A stretch of 64,000 bases of DNA from Halomonas socia (GCF_010977575.1 NZ_CP048812.1:868001-932000), one strand, 5' to 3'. Shown: positions 16,814-31,833, counted from the first letter of the stretch. Made by a program: numbers and translations. Notes: generated by a model from the letters alone, not told the origin.

Positions 16814-16940
16814 GATAGGTGCCCACTTAAAATAGGTGGACACCTAATGTCGCCGGCGCGGAGCCTCAGCGTAAGGTGTGTTCACCGGGCGCATACGCTA
16901 CTCTCCATGGGGAGACCCCTTGATTTTTCTTGTGCTCAAC

Positions 16941-16968
16941 AAAAAACCCAGCCTGGTGGCTGGGTTTT
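16941..16968 (-). terminator. Rho-independent terminator of the rRNA operon
   Basis: AAAACCCAGCC (16943-16953) pairs with GGCTGGGTTTT (16958-16968). On the minus strand the hairpin ends in TTTTTTG. It lies 13 bases past the 3' end of the 5S gene. Confidence 0.92.
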
Positions 16969-16981
16969 CTGCGGTATAAGT

Positions 16982-17097
16982 GCCTGACGATGACCTACTC
17001 TCGCATGGGGAGACCCCACACTACCATCGGCGCTGAGCGGTTTCACTGCTGAGTTCGGCATGGGATCAGGTGGGTCCCGCACGCTATGGTCGTCAGG
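16982..17097 (-). rRNA. rrf: 5S ribosomal RNA
   Basis: Read on the minus strand the gene begins GCCTGACGACCATAGCG, contains CCCATGCCGAACTCAG and ends CATCGTCAGGC, with the 5' and 3' ends complementary. About 116-118 nt, the usual size. It lies 83 bases after the 23S gene and before the operon terminator. Confidence 0.96.
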
Positions 17098-17180
17098 CGA
17101 AAAACAGAGGAATCATGCCAACCAATACGTCTCAACGCATCCGCAATTGTGTCGTAATCCACAGACCCCTTGGGGTTATA

Positions 17181-20090
<2,910 letters not shown>

Positions 20091-20196
20091 ATATAACCCG
20101 AAAGGGTCTGGTCTGCGATTACGTACGACAATTGCCGGATACGCTTGAAACGTATCGTGCTTTCTCCTTGCGGAGAAATTTGTCAGCATGATTCAC

Positions 20197-20209
20197 ATTG
20201 TTAAAGAGC
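20197..20209 (-). promoter_or_regulatory. boxA antitermination element before 23S
   Basis: The minus strand reads GCTCTTTAACAAT, the boxA sequence used by the NusB/S10 antitermination complex in rRNA operons. It lies 107 bases upstream of the 23S gene, in the tRNA-23S spacer, as in enteric operons. Confidence 0.8.
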
Positions 20210-20340
20210 AGACTGTCAATCGACAGTCATAAACCGGTCATCGTCTTGGGCGATGGTGGCTTATGACTGCGGATCCGATCAGGTCATTCGACTGTTGGGA
20301 AGTAGCGTAGCCAAACGATCTGAGGCAAGGCGAAAGGTGA

Positions 20341-20382
20341 CGACGTATAGCCTGCTATACGAGGAGCCTTTCAACGACGCAT
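20341..20382. repeat. Spacer direct repeat, copy 1
   Basis: About 42 bases, CGACGTATAGCCTGCTATAC followed by GAGGAGCCTTTCAACGACGC. The second copy at 20531-20572 differs at only two positions in 42. The unit contains the small inverted repeat ATAGCCTGCTAT. It sits next to the 3' end of tRNA-Ala on the 23S side. Confidence 0.8.
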
Positions 20383-20391
20383 CAGGAAGTT

Positions 20392-20467
20392 TGGTGGAGC
20401 CAAGCGGGATCGAACCGCTGACCTCCTGCGTGCAAGGCAGGCGCTCTCCCAGCTGAGCTATGGCCCC
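20392..20467 (-). tRNA. tRNA-Ala (TGC anticodon)
   Basis: A 76-nt cloverleaf on the minus strand: acceptor GGGGCCA, D arm AGCTCAGCTGGGAGAGC, anticodon arm CCTGCCTTGCACGCAGG (TGC), T arm GCGGTTCGATCCCGC, and encoded ACCA end. It is the second tRNA of the 16S-23S spacer. Confidence 0.97.
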
Positions 20468-20530
20468 TTTTCAACATTCACTCCGATGAAGGAGAAAGTG
20501 CAATTTCGTCGGAGACAAGGCGCTTTTTAC

Positions 20531-20572
20531 CGACGTGTAGCCTGCTATACGAGGAGCCTTTCAACGACGTAT
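20531..20572. repeat. Spacer direct repeat, copy 2
   Basis: CGACGTGTAGCCTGCTATAC followed by GAGGAGCCTTTCAACGACGT, nearly identical to 20341-20382. It lies just before the pseudo-tRNA-Ile on the plus strand, as copy 1 lies before tRNA-Ala, so the repeat and the tRNA appear to have been duplicated together. Confidence 0.8.
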
Positions 20573-20582
20573 CGCGCAAATT

Positions 20583-20677
20583 TGGTGGGTCTGGGCAGAT
20601 TTGAAATAAACCCGGCGACCTCACCCTTCTCTTTACAGAACTTCCGGGGGTGCGCTCTCACCAACTGAGCCCATCCG
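20583..20677 (-). pseudogene. Pseudo-tRNA-Ile in the rRNA spacer
   Basis: The stretch matches the tRNA-Ile gene at 20691-20767 in its acceptor/T-arm (TGGTGGGTCTGGGCAGATTT), variable/anticodon stem (GACCTCACCCTT) and D arm (GGTGCGCTCTCACCAACTGA) but is broken in two places. The T arm has about six extra bases, and the anticodon loop bases ATCA are replaced by 18 bases (CTCTTTACAGAACTTCCG). The 5' acceptor strand has drifted. It cannot fold as a normal tRNA. It looks like a partial duplication of the neighbour that has decayed by insertion. Confidence 0.75.
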
Positions 20678-20690
20678 GCATCTCGGAGAA

Positions 20691-20767
<77 letters not shown>

Positions 20768-20860
20768 ATTGGTCACGCTGGGCCTATACCCAAACAGTCT
20801 TTGCTCTGGCCGATCAGGTAATTCATTGTGAGCACTTGCCGACACGAAGTGAGTCGTCGG

Positions 20861-22400
<1,540 letters not shown>

Positions 22401-22583
22401 CAATCAGTGCGGTTCTTACTCACCTGACATCCGAAAACGCCAGGCAAAAGCGAACCAAGCTTGGCTCAAGGGTCAAACGTTTACTCAATTCCGATCCGAA
22501 GATCGGTGACGAGTCGCTTGCCTTGATGATGTGGTGACTGATCACCTCGTCATCGACAAGCGCCCACATGAATTACCTGATCG

Positions 22584-22596
22584 ATTGTTAAAGAGC
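22584..22596 (-). promoter_or_regulatory. boxA antitermination element in the 16S leader
   Basis: The minus strand reads GCTCTTTAACAAT, identical to the copy before 23S. It lies 184 bases upstream of the 16S gene and 83 bases downstream of the proximal promoter. Confidence 0.8.
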
Positions 22597-22678
22597 GGCG
22601 CCAGGCCGGATGAGGCGTGGCGCGTCTCGCTGTTGCCGTGGCTCGTAGTGAGCCGCCGGCGCCCGGCGAGGAAGGCGT

Positions 22679-22706
22679 ATTCTACCGAAGCGGCGCGGCT
22701 TGTCAA
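22679..22706 (-). promoter_or_regulatory. rRNA promoter, proximal copy
   Basis: On the minus strand: -35 TTGACA (22701-22706), 16-base spacer, -10 TAGAAT (22679-22684). This is a near-consensus sigma70 promoter, followed by GC-rich leader and boxA. Confidence 0.85.
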
Positions 22707-22790
22707 GCCGTGGCGGGGAGCGTCATATCGATAGAACCGATCTCGACTCGTCCTGCCAGGCGTCCTGCGACGCGCTGCCGAGTGGTGCGC

Positions 22791-22818
22791 ATTCTACCGT
22801 CTCCGGCGGGCCTGTCAA
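22791..22818 (-). promoter_or_regulatory. rRNA promoter, distal copy
   Basis: On the minus strand: -35 TTGACA (22813-22818), 16-base spacer, -10 TAGAAT (22791-22796), with the same hexamers and spacing as the proximal copy 112 bases away. Upstream lies an A/T-rich stretch (22850-22865) that could act as an UP element. The region from here to pssA (22820-23050) holds no gene. Confidence 0.82.
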
Positions 22819-23050
22819 TCGCTTTCTCTGTCGAATCGACAAGAAAAAACCCAACAAAACCAACTGCTTGCACCTCTCTTCACCGCCACCAACGTGTGCC
22901 CGTCGGCAGCAGCGGATGCGTACTTTACGGCTTTACCTTGGGGCCCGCAAGCCCTTTTTGATAGAAAACTTATCCACACCCCGCAAGCAGCGAGCGCCTG
23001 TGGATAGCCGCCCGCGAACAGCGGCCGGGTAATCGGGCCATGCAGACGAC

Positions 23051-23073
23051 AACGCCCGCACGGGGCGGGCGTT
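23051..23073 (-). terminator. Terminator of pssA
   Basis: AACGCCCGC (23051-23059) pairs with GCGGGCGTT (23065-23073). It begins 18 bases after the pssA stop. The T run on the minus strand is short. Confidence 0.7.
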
Positions 23074-23090
23074 TGACGAAGGCGAAAAGG

Positions 23091-23939
23091 TCAGGCCTCA
23101 GGGGCGTGCTGCATCTTGCGCATCACCGCCAGCGCCGGCCCCGAGACCACATAGGCACCGAACAGCAGCAGCAGCATCACCGAGGGCTGCACCGAAATCA
23201 TCACGAAGCCGAGCACGATGGCCAGCAGTACCACGAAGGGGACCGGCTTCTTGAAGTCGATGTCCTTGAAGCTGTGATAGCGAATATTGCTGACCATCAG
23301 CACCCCGGCGGCGGCCACCACCAGCAGCATGAGCAGTTTGAAGCCCACCGCATCGGCATCGAAGCTGTTGAAGGTCCAAACGCTGGCGGCAACGAAGGCC
23401 GCCGCCGAGGGACTGGGCAACCCGATGAACCACTTCTTGTCAGTGCTGCCGATCTGCACGTTGAAGCGGGCCAGGCGCAGGGCGGCGCAGGCCACGTAGA
23501 GAAATGCCACTACCCAGCCGGTCTTGCCGATGTCCTGGAGGATCCAGGTAAAAGCGACCAGCGCTGGGGCCACGCCGAACGACACCATATCGGAGAGGCT
23601 GTCGTATTCGGCGCCGAAGGCGCTCTGGGTGTTGGTCATGCGCGCCACCCGGCCATCGAGGCCATCGAGCACCATGGCGATGAAGATCGCCACCGCGGCG
23701 GCGGTGAAGTCACCGTTAATGCCGGCCACCACGGCAAAGAAACCCGAAAACAGCGCCGAAGTGGTGAACAGGTTGGGCAGCAGATAGATACCCCGTCGCC
23801 GTACCTTCTTGCCATCCTCTACCGCCTCTTCGACGACTTCGGTCTCGCGCACGAAGGCCGAGGCGATGTCTTCGTCGGCGCGCGACGGAGGCACCTGCTC
23901 GGCACGATCCTGCTCTGGCGTGTTCGGCTCTTGGCTCAT
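23091..23939 (-). CDS. pssA: CDP-diacylglycerol--serine O-phosphatidyltransferase
   Basis: A 282-residue integral membrane enzyme that makes phosphatidylserine, the precursor of phosphatidylethanolamine. The CDP-alcohol phosphotransferase signature DGLDGRVARM...GAEYDSLSD (DGxxARx8GxxxDxxxD) lies around residues 90-115. About eight membrane segments follow a hydrophilic, acidic N-terminal tail of about 50 residues. The start at 23939 (MSQEPNTPEQ) is preferred because GGAAAGAG lies upstream. It is of the membrane (subclass II) type and not the peripheral E. coli PssA type. Confidence 0.93.
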   Translation of the reverse strand: MSQEPNTPEQDRAEQVPPSRADEDIASAFVRETEVVEEAVEDGKKVRRRGIYLLPNLFTTSALFSGFFAVVAGINGDFTAAAVAIFIAMVLDGLDGRVARMTNTQSAFGAEYDSLSDMVSFGVAPALVAFTWILQDIGKTGWVVAFLYVACAALRLARFNVQIGSTDKKWFIGLPSPSAAAFVAASVWTFNSFDADAVGFKLLMLLVVAAAGVLMVSNIRYHSFKDIDFKKPVPFVVLLAIVLGFVMISVQPSVMLLLLFGAYVVSGPALAVMRKMQHAPEA

Positions 23940-24053
23940 AATTCTCTTTCCATTGCCCAAAAAAAGCGCCGCGGCGCCTTTTCCATTCTACACCCTGACT
24001 CGTATTACGATAGCGACGGGGCGCTTTCCAAGGGCAGCAAGGCCCCAGCAACG

Positions 24054-24081
24054 ACAAGGGCGCGGATATCCGCGCCCTTGT
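24054..24081 (-). terminator. Terminator of ilvC
   Basis: A perfect 28-base palindrome: ACAAGGGCGCGGAT at 24054-24067 pairs with ATCCGCGCCCTTGT at 24068-24081. It lies 21 bases downstream of the ilvC stop. The loop must open from the centre and the T run is weak. Confidence 0.65.
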
Positions 24082-24102
24082 CAGCATGAACCACCGGCTC
24101 GA

Positions 24103-25152
<1,050 letters not shown>

Positions 25153-25231
25153 TCAGCGTTGATGGCCACCCGCACCGTCTGTCGCGGCGCTGGGATTCGT
25201 CGAAACGATGACGACACCTTAAGACAGGCGC

Positions 25232-25271
25232 AGCGTTGCGTAAAACGCTATATTTGCAATACCACATTGCA
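25232..25271. promoter_or_regulatory. Putative IlvY operator region
   Basis: Two dyads lie in the ilvC-ilvY intergenic region: AGCGTT-gcgtaa-AACGCT at 25232-25249 and TGCAAT-accac-ATTGCA at 25255-25271. In E. coli, IlvY binds paired operators between these divergent genes. The second dyad follows the T-N11-A form usual for LysR regulators. The assignment to IlvY is inferred from position. Confidence 0.65.
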
Positions 25272-25289
25272 TCCTATGAAATACATCAC

Positions 25290-26168
25290 ATGGACTTGCG
25301 CCCGCTCAAGCACTTCCTGGCCCTGGCCGACATGCTGCACTTCGGCCGCGCCAGCGATGCCTGCCATATCAGCCCCTCGACGCTGTCGCGCTCGATCCGC
25401 CAGCTCGAAGAAAACCTCGGCGCGCCGCTGTTCGAGCGCGACAACCGTCACGTGTCGCTGACCCGCCAGGGGCAGATGTTCCAGCACTATGCCCGCGATG
25501 CGCTGGAGCAGTGGGAGGCGATACGCCACTCGTTGATGAGCGAGGCCCGCGAGCTGGCCGGCGAGATCAGCATCTACTGCTCGGTGACCGCCAGCTACAG
25601 CTTCCTCTACGCGCTGCTCAGCGAGTTTCGCCTGCGTCACCCGCGCATCGAGCTCAAGCTGCACACCGGCGACCCCGCCGAGTCGGTGGGGCGAGTACTG
25701 GCCGGCGAGGAGGACATGGCAATCACCCCCCGGCCGCGCACCCTGCCCGACGGCCTGGCCTTCAAGCCGATGACCACCTCGCCGCTGGTGTTCATCGCCC
25801 CTCGTGAAGAGACCAGCTGGATGCCCAGCACGCCGCAGACCCCCAGCGCCGCCCAGTGGGCCGGCGTGCCGATGATTCTCTCCGAGTCGGGCCTGGCCCG
25901 GGAGCACTGCGATACCTGGTTCAGGGCACTCGGTATCACGCCGCAGATCTATGCCCAGGTAGCCGGCAACGAAGCCATCGTCAGCATGGTCGGCCTGGGC
26001 TTCGGGGTCGGCGTGGTGCCCAAGATCGTGCTCGACAACAGCCCGCTGCGCGACCGGGTCGCGGTCCTGCCGGTCAAGCCCGAGCTGCCCCACTACGACG
26101 TCGGCCTGTGCGTTGCCAAGCGCCGTCTCAAGAGTCCGCTCATCCGTGCGCTTTGGGCGGAGGTATAA
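25290..26168 (+). CDS. ilvY: LysR-family activator IlvY
   Basis: A 292-residue LysR regulator. The winged HTH occupies residues 1-60 (MDLRPLKHFLALADMLHFGRASDACHIS, with TLSRSIRQLEENL as recognition helix), followed by the substrate-binding domain. The divergent position to ilvC and the two dyads between them match IlvY, which activates ilvC when acetolactate or acetohydroxybutyrate is present. The start at 25290 is the usual LysR start; no strong ribosome binding site is visible and eighteen more codons are open upstream. Confidence 0.9.
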   Translation: MDLRPLKHFLALADMLHFGRASDACHISPSTLSRSIRQLEENLGAPLFERDNRHVSLTRQGQMFQHYARDALEQWEAIRHSLMSEARELAGEISIYCSVTASYSFLYALLSEFRLRHPRIELKLHTGDPAESVGRVLAGEEDMAITPRPRTLPDGLAFKPMTTSPLVFIAPREETSWMPSTPQTPSAAQWAGVPMILSESGLAREHCDTWFRALGITPQIYAQVAGNEAIVSMVGLGFGVGVVPKIVLDNSPLRDRVAVLPVKPELPHYDVGLCVAKRRLKSPLIRALWAEV

Positions 26169-26206
26169 AGAGCGCGCGCTTTGGGCGCAAGTGTAGAGAG
26201 CGCCTA

Positions 26207-26233
26207 CGAAAAAGCCGCCCCGGAGGGCGGCTT
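26207..26233 (-). terminator. Terminator of the ilvIH operon
   Basis: AAGCCGCCC (26212-26220) pairs with GGGCGGCTT (26225-26233) with a short loop. On the minus strand it is followed by TTTTTCG. It lies 21 bases past the ilvH stop. Confidence 0.9.
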
Positions 26234-26254
26234 GATAGGCTGCTGGAGATCTGG

Positions 26255-26746
26255 CTAAAGGCTGAGCACCTTATCGCCACGCGCTATCCCCGACACCCCG
26301 GTGCGCGCCACCTCGAGAATCCCCACCGGCGCCATGGCCTGCAGGAAGGCATCCAGCTTGCCGGCGTCGCCGGTGATCTGCACCGTGTAAAGGCTCGGCG
26401 TGACGTCGACGATCTGCGCGCGGAAGATGTCGGCGGTGCGCTTGACCTCGTCCCGCGCCGCACCCAGCGCCTTGACCTTGACCATCATCAGCTCGCGCTC
26501 GATGTGGTTACCCTCGGTCAGGTCGACCAGCTTGACCACGTCGATCAGCTTGTTGAGATGCTTGGTGATCTGTTCGATCACCCGGTCATCGCCGATCGTG
26601 GTGACCGTCAACCGCGACAGGGTCGGGTCTTCGGTGGGCGCCACGTTGAGCGTCTCGATGTTGTAGTTGCGTTGGGCGAACAGCCCCACCACGCGGGACA
26701 GCGCGCCGGGCTCGTTTTCCATCAGGATCGAAATGATATGGCGCAT
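26255..26746 (-). CDS. ilvH: Acetolactate synthase small (regulatory) subunit
   Basis: A 163-residue regulatory subunit, the same length as E. coli IlvH. The ACT domain starts directly at the N-terminus (MRHIISILMENEPGALSRVV), with the NIETLNVAPTEDPTLSRLT segment that carries the valine-feedback site, and a C-terminal domain with DEVKRTADIFRAQIVDV. The start ATG overlaps the ilvI stop by one base, so the subunits are translationally coupled. Some annotations name this gene ilvN. Confidence 0.96.
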   Translation of the reverse strand: MRHIISILMENEPGALSRVVGLFAQRNYNIETLNVAPTEDPTLSRLTVTTIGDDRVIEQITKHLNKLIDVVKLVDLTEGNHIERELMMVKVKALGAARDEVKRTADIFRAQIVDVTPSLYTVQITGDAGKLDAFLQAMAPVGILEVARTGVSGIARGDKVLSL

Positions 26747-28470
26747 CAGGTCCGCTCCGTCTTCGAAAGCAGCATGTCACGCATGGCGCCCAGCGGCACC
26801 TGCATCGGATAAACGTGCTCGCGCGGGTCGACATAGATGTCGAGGAACACCAGCTCGTTATTGTCGGCGAAGGCCCGCTCGAGGGCGGGTTCGAGATCCT
26901 CGTGACGCTCTACCTTGATGGCGGTAAACCCGTAGGCTTCGATTAGCTTCTGGAAGTCGGGCAGCGACTCCATGTAGGAGTGCGCGTGGCGCGACTTGTA
27001 GTTGAGGTCCTGCCACTGGCGCACCATGCCCAGTGAGCCGTTGTTGAGGTTGACGATCTTGACGCCTACCCCGTACTGCTTACAGGTCGACAGCTCCTGC
27101 ATCATCATCTGGAAGCTGCCCTCGCCGGTAATGCACACCACATCGTCCTGGGGGTAGCTCTTCTTGATGCCCATGGCCGCCGGGAAGCCGAAGCCCATGG
27201 TGCCCAGCCCTCCCGAGGTGATGAAGCGGTTGGGCTTGTCGAACCGGTAGTACTGGGCGGCAAACATCTGGTGCTGGCCAACGTCGGTGGTGACGAAGGC
27301 CTCGCCGCGGGTGACCTTGCACACCGCCTCGATGACCTCCTGCGGCTTGAGCGCCTCACCGGGCTCGGAGGGCTCGTAGAGCTTGCCGCGGCGTTCGTCG
27401 CGCCAGCCGTCGATTTTCTGCCACCACTCGCCGAGTGCCTCGGGATGGGCGATCTCCTTGCCCTGTACCAGGCTGATCATCTCGTTGATCACGCTGGCCG
27501 CCGGCCCGACGATGGGCACATCGGCACGCACCGTCTTGGACACCGAACTGGGGTCGATGTCGACGTGCACGATCTTGGCCGTGGGGCAGAACTTGGAGGT
27601 GTTATTGGTGACGCGGTCGTCGAAGCGTGCGCCGATGGCGATCACCAGGTCGGCATGGTGCATGGCCATGTTCGACTCGTAGGAGCCGTGCATGCCCAGC
27701 CAACCGAGGCACTGGGCGTCGCTCTGCGGGAAGGCGCCGATGCCCATCAGGGTAGTGGTGATCGGGAAGCCGAGCTGCTTGACCAGGTCGGTGAGCCCCT
27801 CGCAGGCGCGGCCGGTGATCACCCCGCCGCCGGTATAGAACACCGGCCGCTTGGCCTTGAGCATCAGCTCCACGGCCTTCTTGATCTGGCCGGTATGGCC
27901 GCGGGTCACCGGGTTGTACGAGCGCATCTTGACCTTTTTCGGGTAGACGTACTCGTAGCGCTCGGTGGGCGCGGTCATATCCTTGGGAATGTCCACCACC
28001 ACCGGGCCGGGACGACCGGTGGCGGCCAGATAGTAGGCCTTCTTGAGGACTTCGGGAATCTCGGACGGATGCCGGATCGAGAAGCTGTGCTTCACGATCG
28101 GGCGGGTCACGCCGATGATGTCGGTTTCCTGGAAGGCGTCATCGCCGATCAGGTGGCTCATCACCTGGCCACACAGCACCACCATCGGAATCGAGTCCAT
28201 ATAGGCAGTGGCGATGCCGGTCACGGCGTTGGTCGCGCCGGGCCCGGAGGTCACCAGCACGGTGCCAGGCTTGCCGGACGCGCGGGCATAGCCGTCGGCG
28301 GCGTGGGTCGCCGCCTGCTCGTGGCGTACCAGGATGTGCTTGACCTTGTCCTGACGGAACAGCGCGTCGTAGATATGCAGCGCTGCGCCGCCCGGGTAAC
28401 CATAGATATATTCGACGCCCTCATCCTGCAGGAAGCGGGCGATCATGTCGGCGCCGGAAAGCAGTTCCAC
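26746..28470 (-). CDS. ilvI: Acetolactate synthase large (catalytic) subunit
   Basis: A 574-residue ThDP-dependent enzyme that condenses pyruvate with pyruvate or 2-ketobutyrate. Features: GYPGGA and the catalytic Glu in VRHEQAATHAADGYARASG near residues 28-60, the FAD-binding middle domain, and the ThDP motif GEGSFQMMMQELSTCKQYGVGVKIVNLNN near 460. The GTG at 28470 is chosen because VELLSGADMIARFLQDEG aligns with the E. coli IlvI start and GGGGAGA lies eight bases upstream; the frame is open 18 codons further. A long structured leader lies upstream. Confidence 0.95.
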   Translation of the reverse strand: MELLSGADMIARFLQDEGVEYIYGYPGGAALHIYDALFRQDKVKHILVRHEQAATHAADGYARASGKPGTVLVTSGPGATNAVTGIATAYMDSIPMVVLCGQVMSHLIGDDAFQETDIIGVTRPIVKHSFSIRHPSEIPEVLKKAYYLAATGRPGPVVVDIPKDMTAPTERYEYVYPKKVKMRSYNPVTRGHTGQIKKAVELMLKAKRPVFYTGGGVITGRACEGLTDLVKQLGFPITTTLMGIGAFPQSDAQCLGWLGMHGSYESNMAMHHADLVIAIGARFDDRVTNNTSKFCPTAKIVHVDIDPSSVSKTVRADVPIVGPAASVINEMISLVQGKEIAHPEALGEWWQKIDGWRDERRGKLYEPSEPGEALKPQEVIEAVCKVTRGEAFVTTDVGQHQMFAAQYYRFDKPNRFITSGGLGTMGFGFPAAMGIKKSYPQDDVVCITGEGSFQMMMQELSTCKQYGVGVKIVNLNNGSLGMVRQWQDLNYKSRHAHSYMESLPDFQKLIEAYGFTAIKVERHEDLEPALERAFADNNELVFLDIYVDPREHVYPMQVPLGAMRDMLLSKTERT

Positions 28471-28612
28471 GTGTGTTTCTCCCCTGGAGGTCTCGAGTGC
28501 GATCCATGGCCCAGTGCGGGTCATGGGGTCGAGTGCGACGGTACGTCGCTGCCGGCAGTGCCGGCACCTGATGCCAAACCCTGGCTAATCAGCCCTGTTG
28601 GGGCCTGCACTC

Positions 28613-28792
28613 TCATTCGGCAACATCGATCCATGCAGCATGAATCGGCATTGCCTTTCACGGCGGTTCGCCGTGTCGGGGGCGTTGGCCAGACCGAGCG
28701 GTTAGCTCGGGCCGGAAGTCCTTCGGCGGGTAGAGGCCATTCGGCCTACCCTTCGCGCGGTGAGTGGGGGTTGCCCGTATGGTCCGCGCCCG
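28613..28792 (-). ncRNA. Hairpin-rich leader of ilvIH, candidate cis-regulatory RNA
   Basis: Four helices can be drawn on the minus strand before the ilvI start: GCGCGG/CCGCGC (28755-28760 with 28784-28789), GGGTAG..CTACCC (28728-28751), CCGAGC/GCTCGG (28694-28710) and CACGGC/GCCGTG (28659-28675). They are closely spaced and the last three have loops of 4-5 bases. A 12-codon ORF (28613-28651, with an AAAGG site) follows but has no run of Leu, Ile or Val codons, which argues against classical attenuation. The leader is about 330 nt. Structured ilv leader RNA classes exist in other proteobacteria; membership was not tested. Confidence 0.5.
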
Positions 28793-28808
28793 CAATCAGG
28801 AACCGACA

Positions 28809-28837
28809 AGATTCCAATAGCGCGGCTGGGCTGTCAA
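28809..28837 (-). promoter_or_regulatory. Possible ilvIH promoter
   Basis: A perfect TTGACA (28832-28837 on the minus strand) is followed after 15 bases by TGGAAT, or after 17 bases by GAATCT. The -10 element is poor. The position just upstream of the hairpin-rich leader supports it. Confidence 0.4.
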
Positions 28838-28892
28838 CCGCCAAACTGCTTCGGGTAGCCCAAGGCCGACAATTGAGCAAGGCGCAGACATT

Positions 28893-28922
28893 AAAAAGCC
28901 CGTCTCGACCAGCGAGACGGGC
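28893..28922 (-). terminator. Terminator of clpB
   Basis: GCCCGTCTCG (28898-28907) pairs with CGAGACGGGC (28913-28922). On the minus strand it ends in TTTTTAAT. It lies 46 bases after the clpB stop. Confidence 0.92.
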
Positions 28923-28967
28923 AAACGAGGTCGGACGCGACCGTTTAAACGATTATCGACACAGGCC

Positions 28968-31562
<2,595 letters not shown>

Positions 31563-31637
31563 CGATCTCTTCCTCCATCGGGATGGCGGCGCGTTCGGAC
31601 GCACCGCTTGGCCCTGTCAATAACGTCTTGACATCAT

Positions 31638-31666
31638 CAATGGAGTCGGCGGGGGCCGCTTTCAAG
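31638..31666 (-). promoter_or_regulatory. Sigma32-like heat-shock promoter of clpB
   Basis: On the minus strand: CTTGAAA (31660-31666), 14-base spacer, CTCCATTG (31638-31645). The E. coli sigma32 consensus is CTTGAAA, 13-14 bases, CCCCATNT. The -35 is exact and the -10 differs at two positions. Confidence 0.8.
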
Positions 31667-31703
31667 AGGCGCGGGGGAATAACCCCGGGGGTTGATATAG
31701 ATC

Positions 31704-31735
31704 AAGAGGGAAGAGGGAAGAGGGAAGAGGGAAGA
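31704..31735 (+). repeat. Heptanucleotide tandem repeat
   Basis: Four exact copies of AAGAGGG (31704-31731) followed by a partial copy. It lies in the clpB-pgeF spacer, upstream of the clpB promoter. A CTTCCCTCTTCC at 31803-31814 is complementary to it and could pair. The copy number may vary between strains. Confidence 0.85.
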
Positions 31736-31833
31736 CAGCCTGTTGTGGCCTCTTCTCCTTCAATCAAGCTTTTCTTCCTTCTTCCAGGCGCGTAGCGCCG
31801 ATCTTCCCTCTTCCAGCTCCGGGCGAAGCCCGG

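Larger units (their letters stand above)
14436..16896 (-). mobile_element. IS66-family insertion sequence, complete, about 2461 bp
   Basis: The left end begins GTAAGCGAACGGGCATCACC at 14436; the right end, read on the minus strand from 16896, begins GTATGCGCCCGGTGAACACA. The GTAxGCGxxCGG pattern is the IS66 terminal signature. A perfect 8-bp direct repeat GCTACTCT flanks it at 14428-14435 and 16897-16904, as expected for IS66. Inside are three minus-strand genes in the IS66 order tnpA-tnpB-tnpC, the first two overlapping by ATGA. All three look intact. Confidence 0.95.
14400..16915 (-). pseudogene. Truncated second 5S rRNA copy, split by IS66
   Basis: Without the IS66 element and one target copy, the minus strand reads AAGGGGTCTCCCCATGGAG, then AGTAGCG and a short divergent piece, then CATCGTCAGGCACTTAT. 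The first and last parts match the 3' third of the intact 5S gene 65 bases upstream (GGGGTCTCCCCATGCGAG and CATCGTCAGGCAC), with about 15-17 extra bases between them. Only this 3' third is present and it is followed by its own terminator. It is probably the product of recombination between rRNA operon ends, and cannot give a working 5S RNA. Confidence 0.7.

Noticed and set aside
20583..20677. A tRNA-Ile gene with an intron in the anticodon loop
   Set aside because: The extra bases in the T arm and the drift of the acceptor strand would prevent folding, and no intron with group I features fits 18 bases.
24054..24081. An operator for ilvC
   Set aside because: It lies after the stop codon of ilvC, not before a gene, and is a plain palindromic hairpin.
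28613..28651. A leader peptide for ilvIH attenuation
   Set aside because: It has a ribosome binding site but only scattered Ile, Val and Ala codons, with no regulatory run, so it was not listed as a gene.
31704..31735. A CRISPR-like array
   Set aside because: The 7-base units are contiguous, with no spacers, and there are no cas genes.
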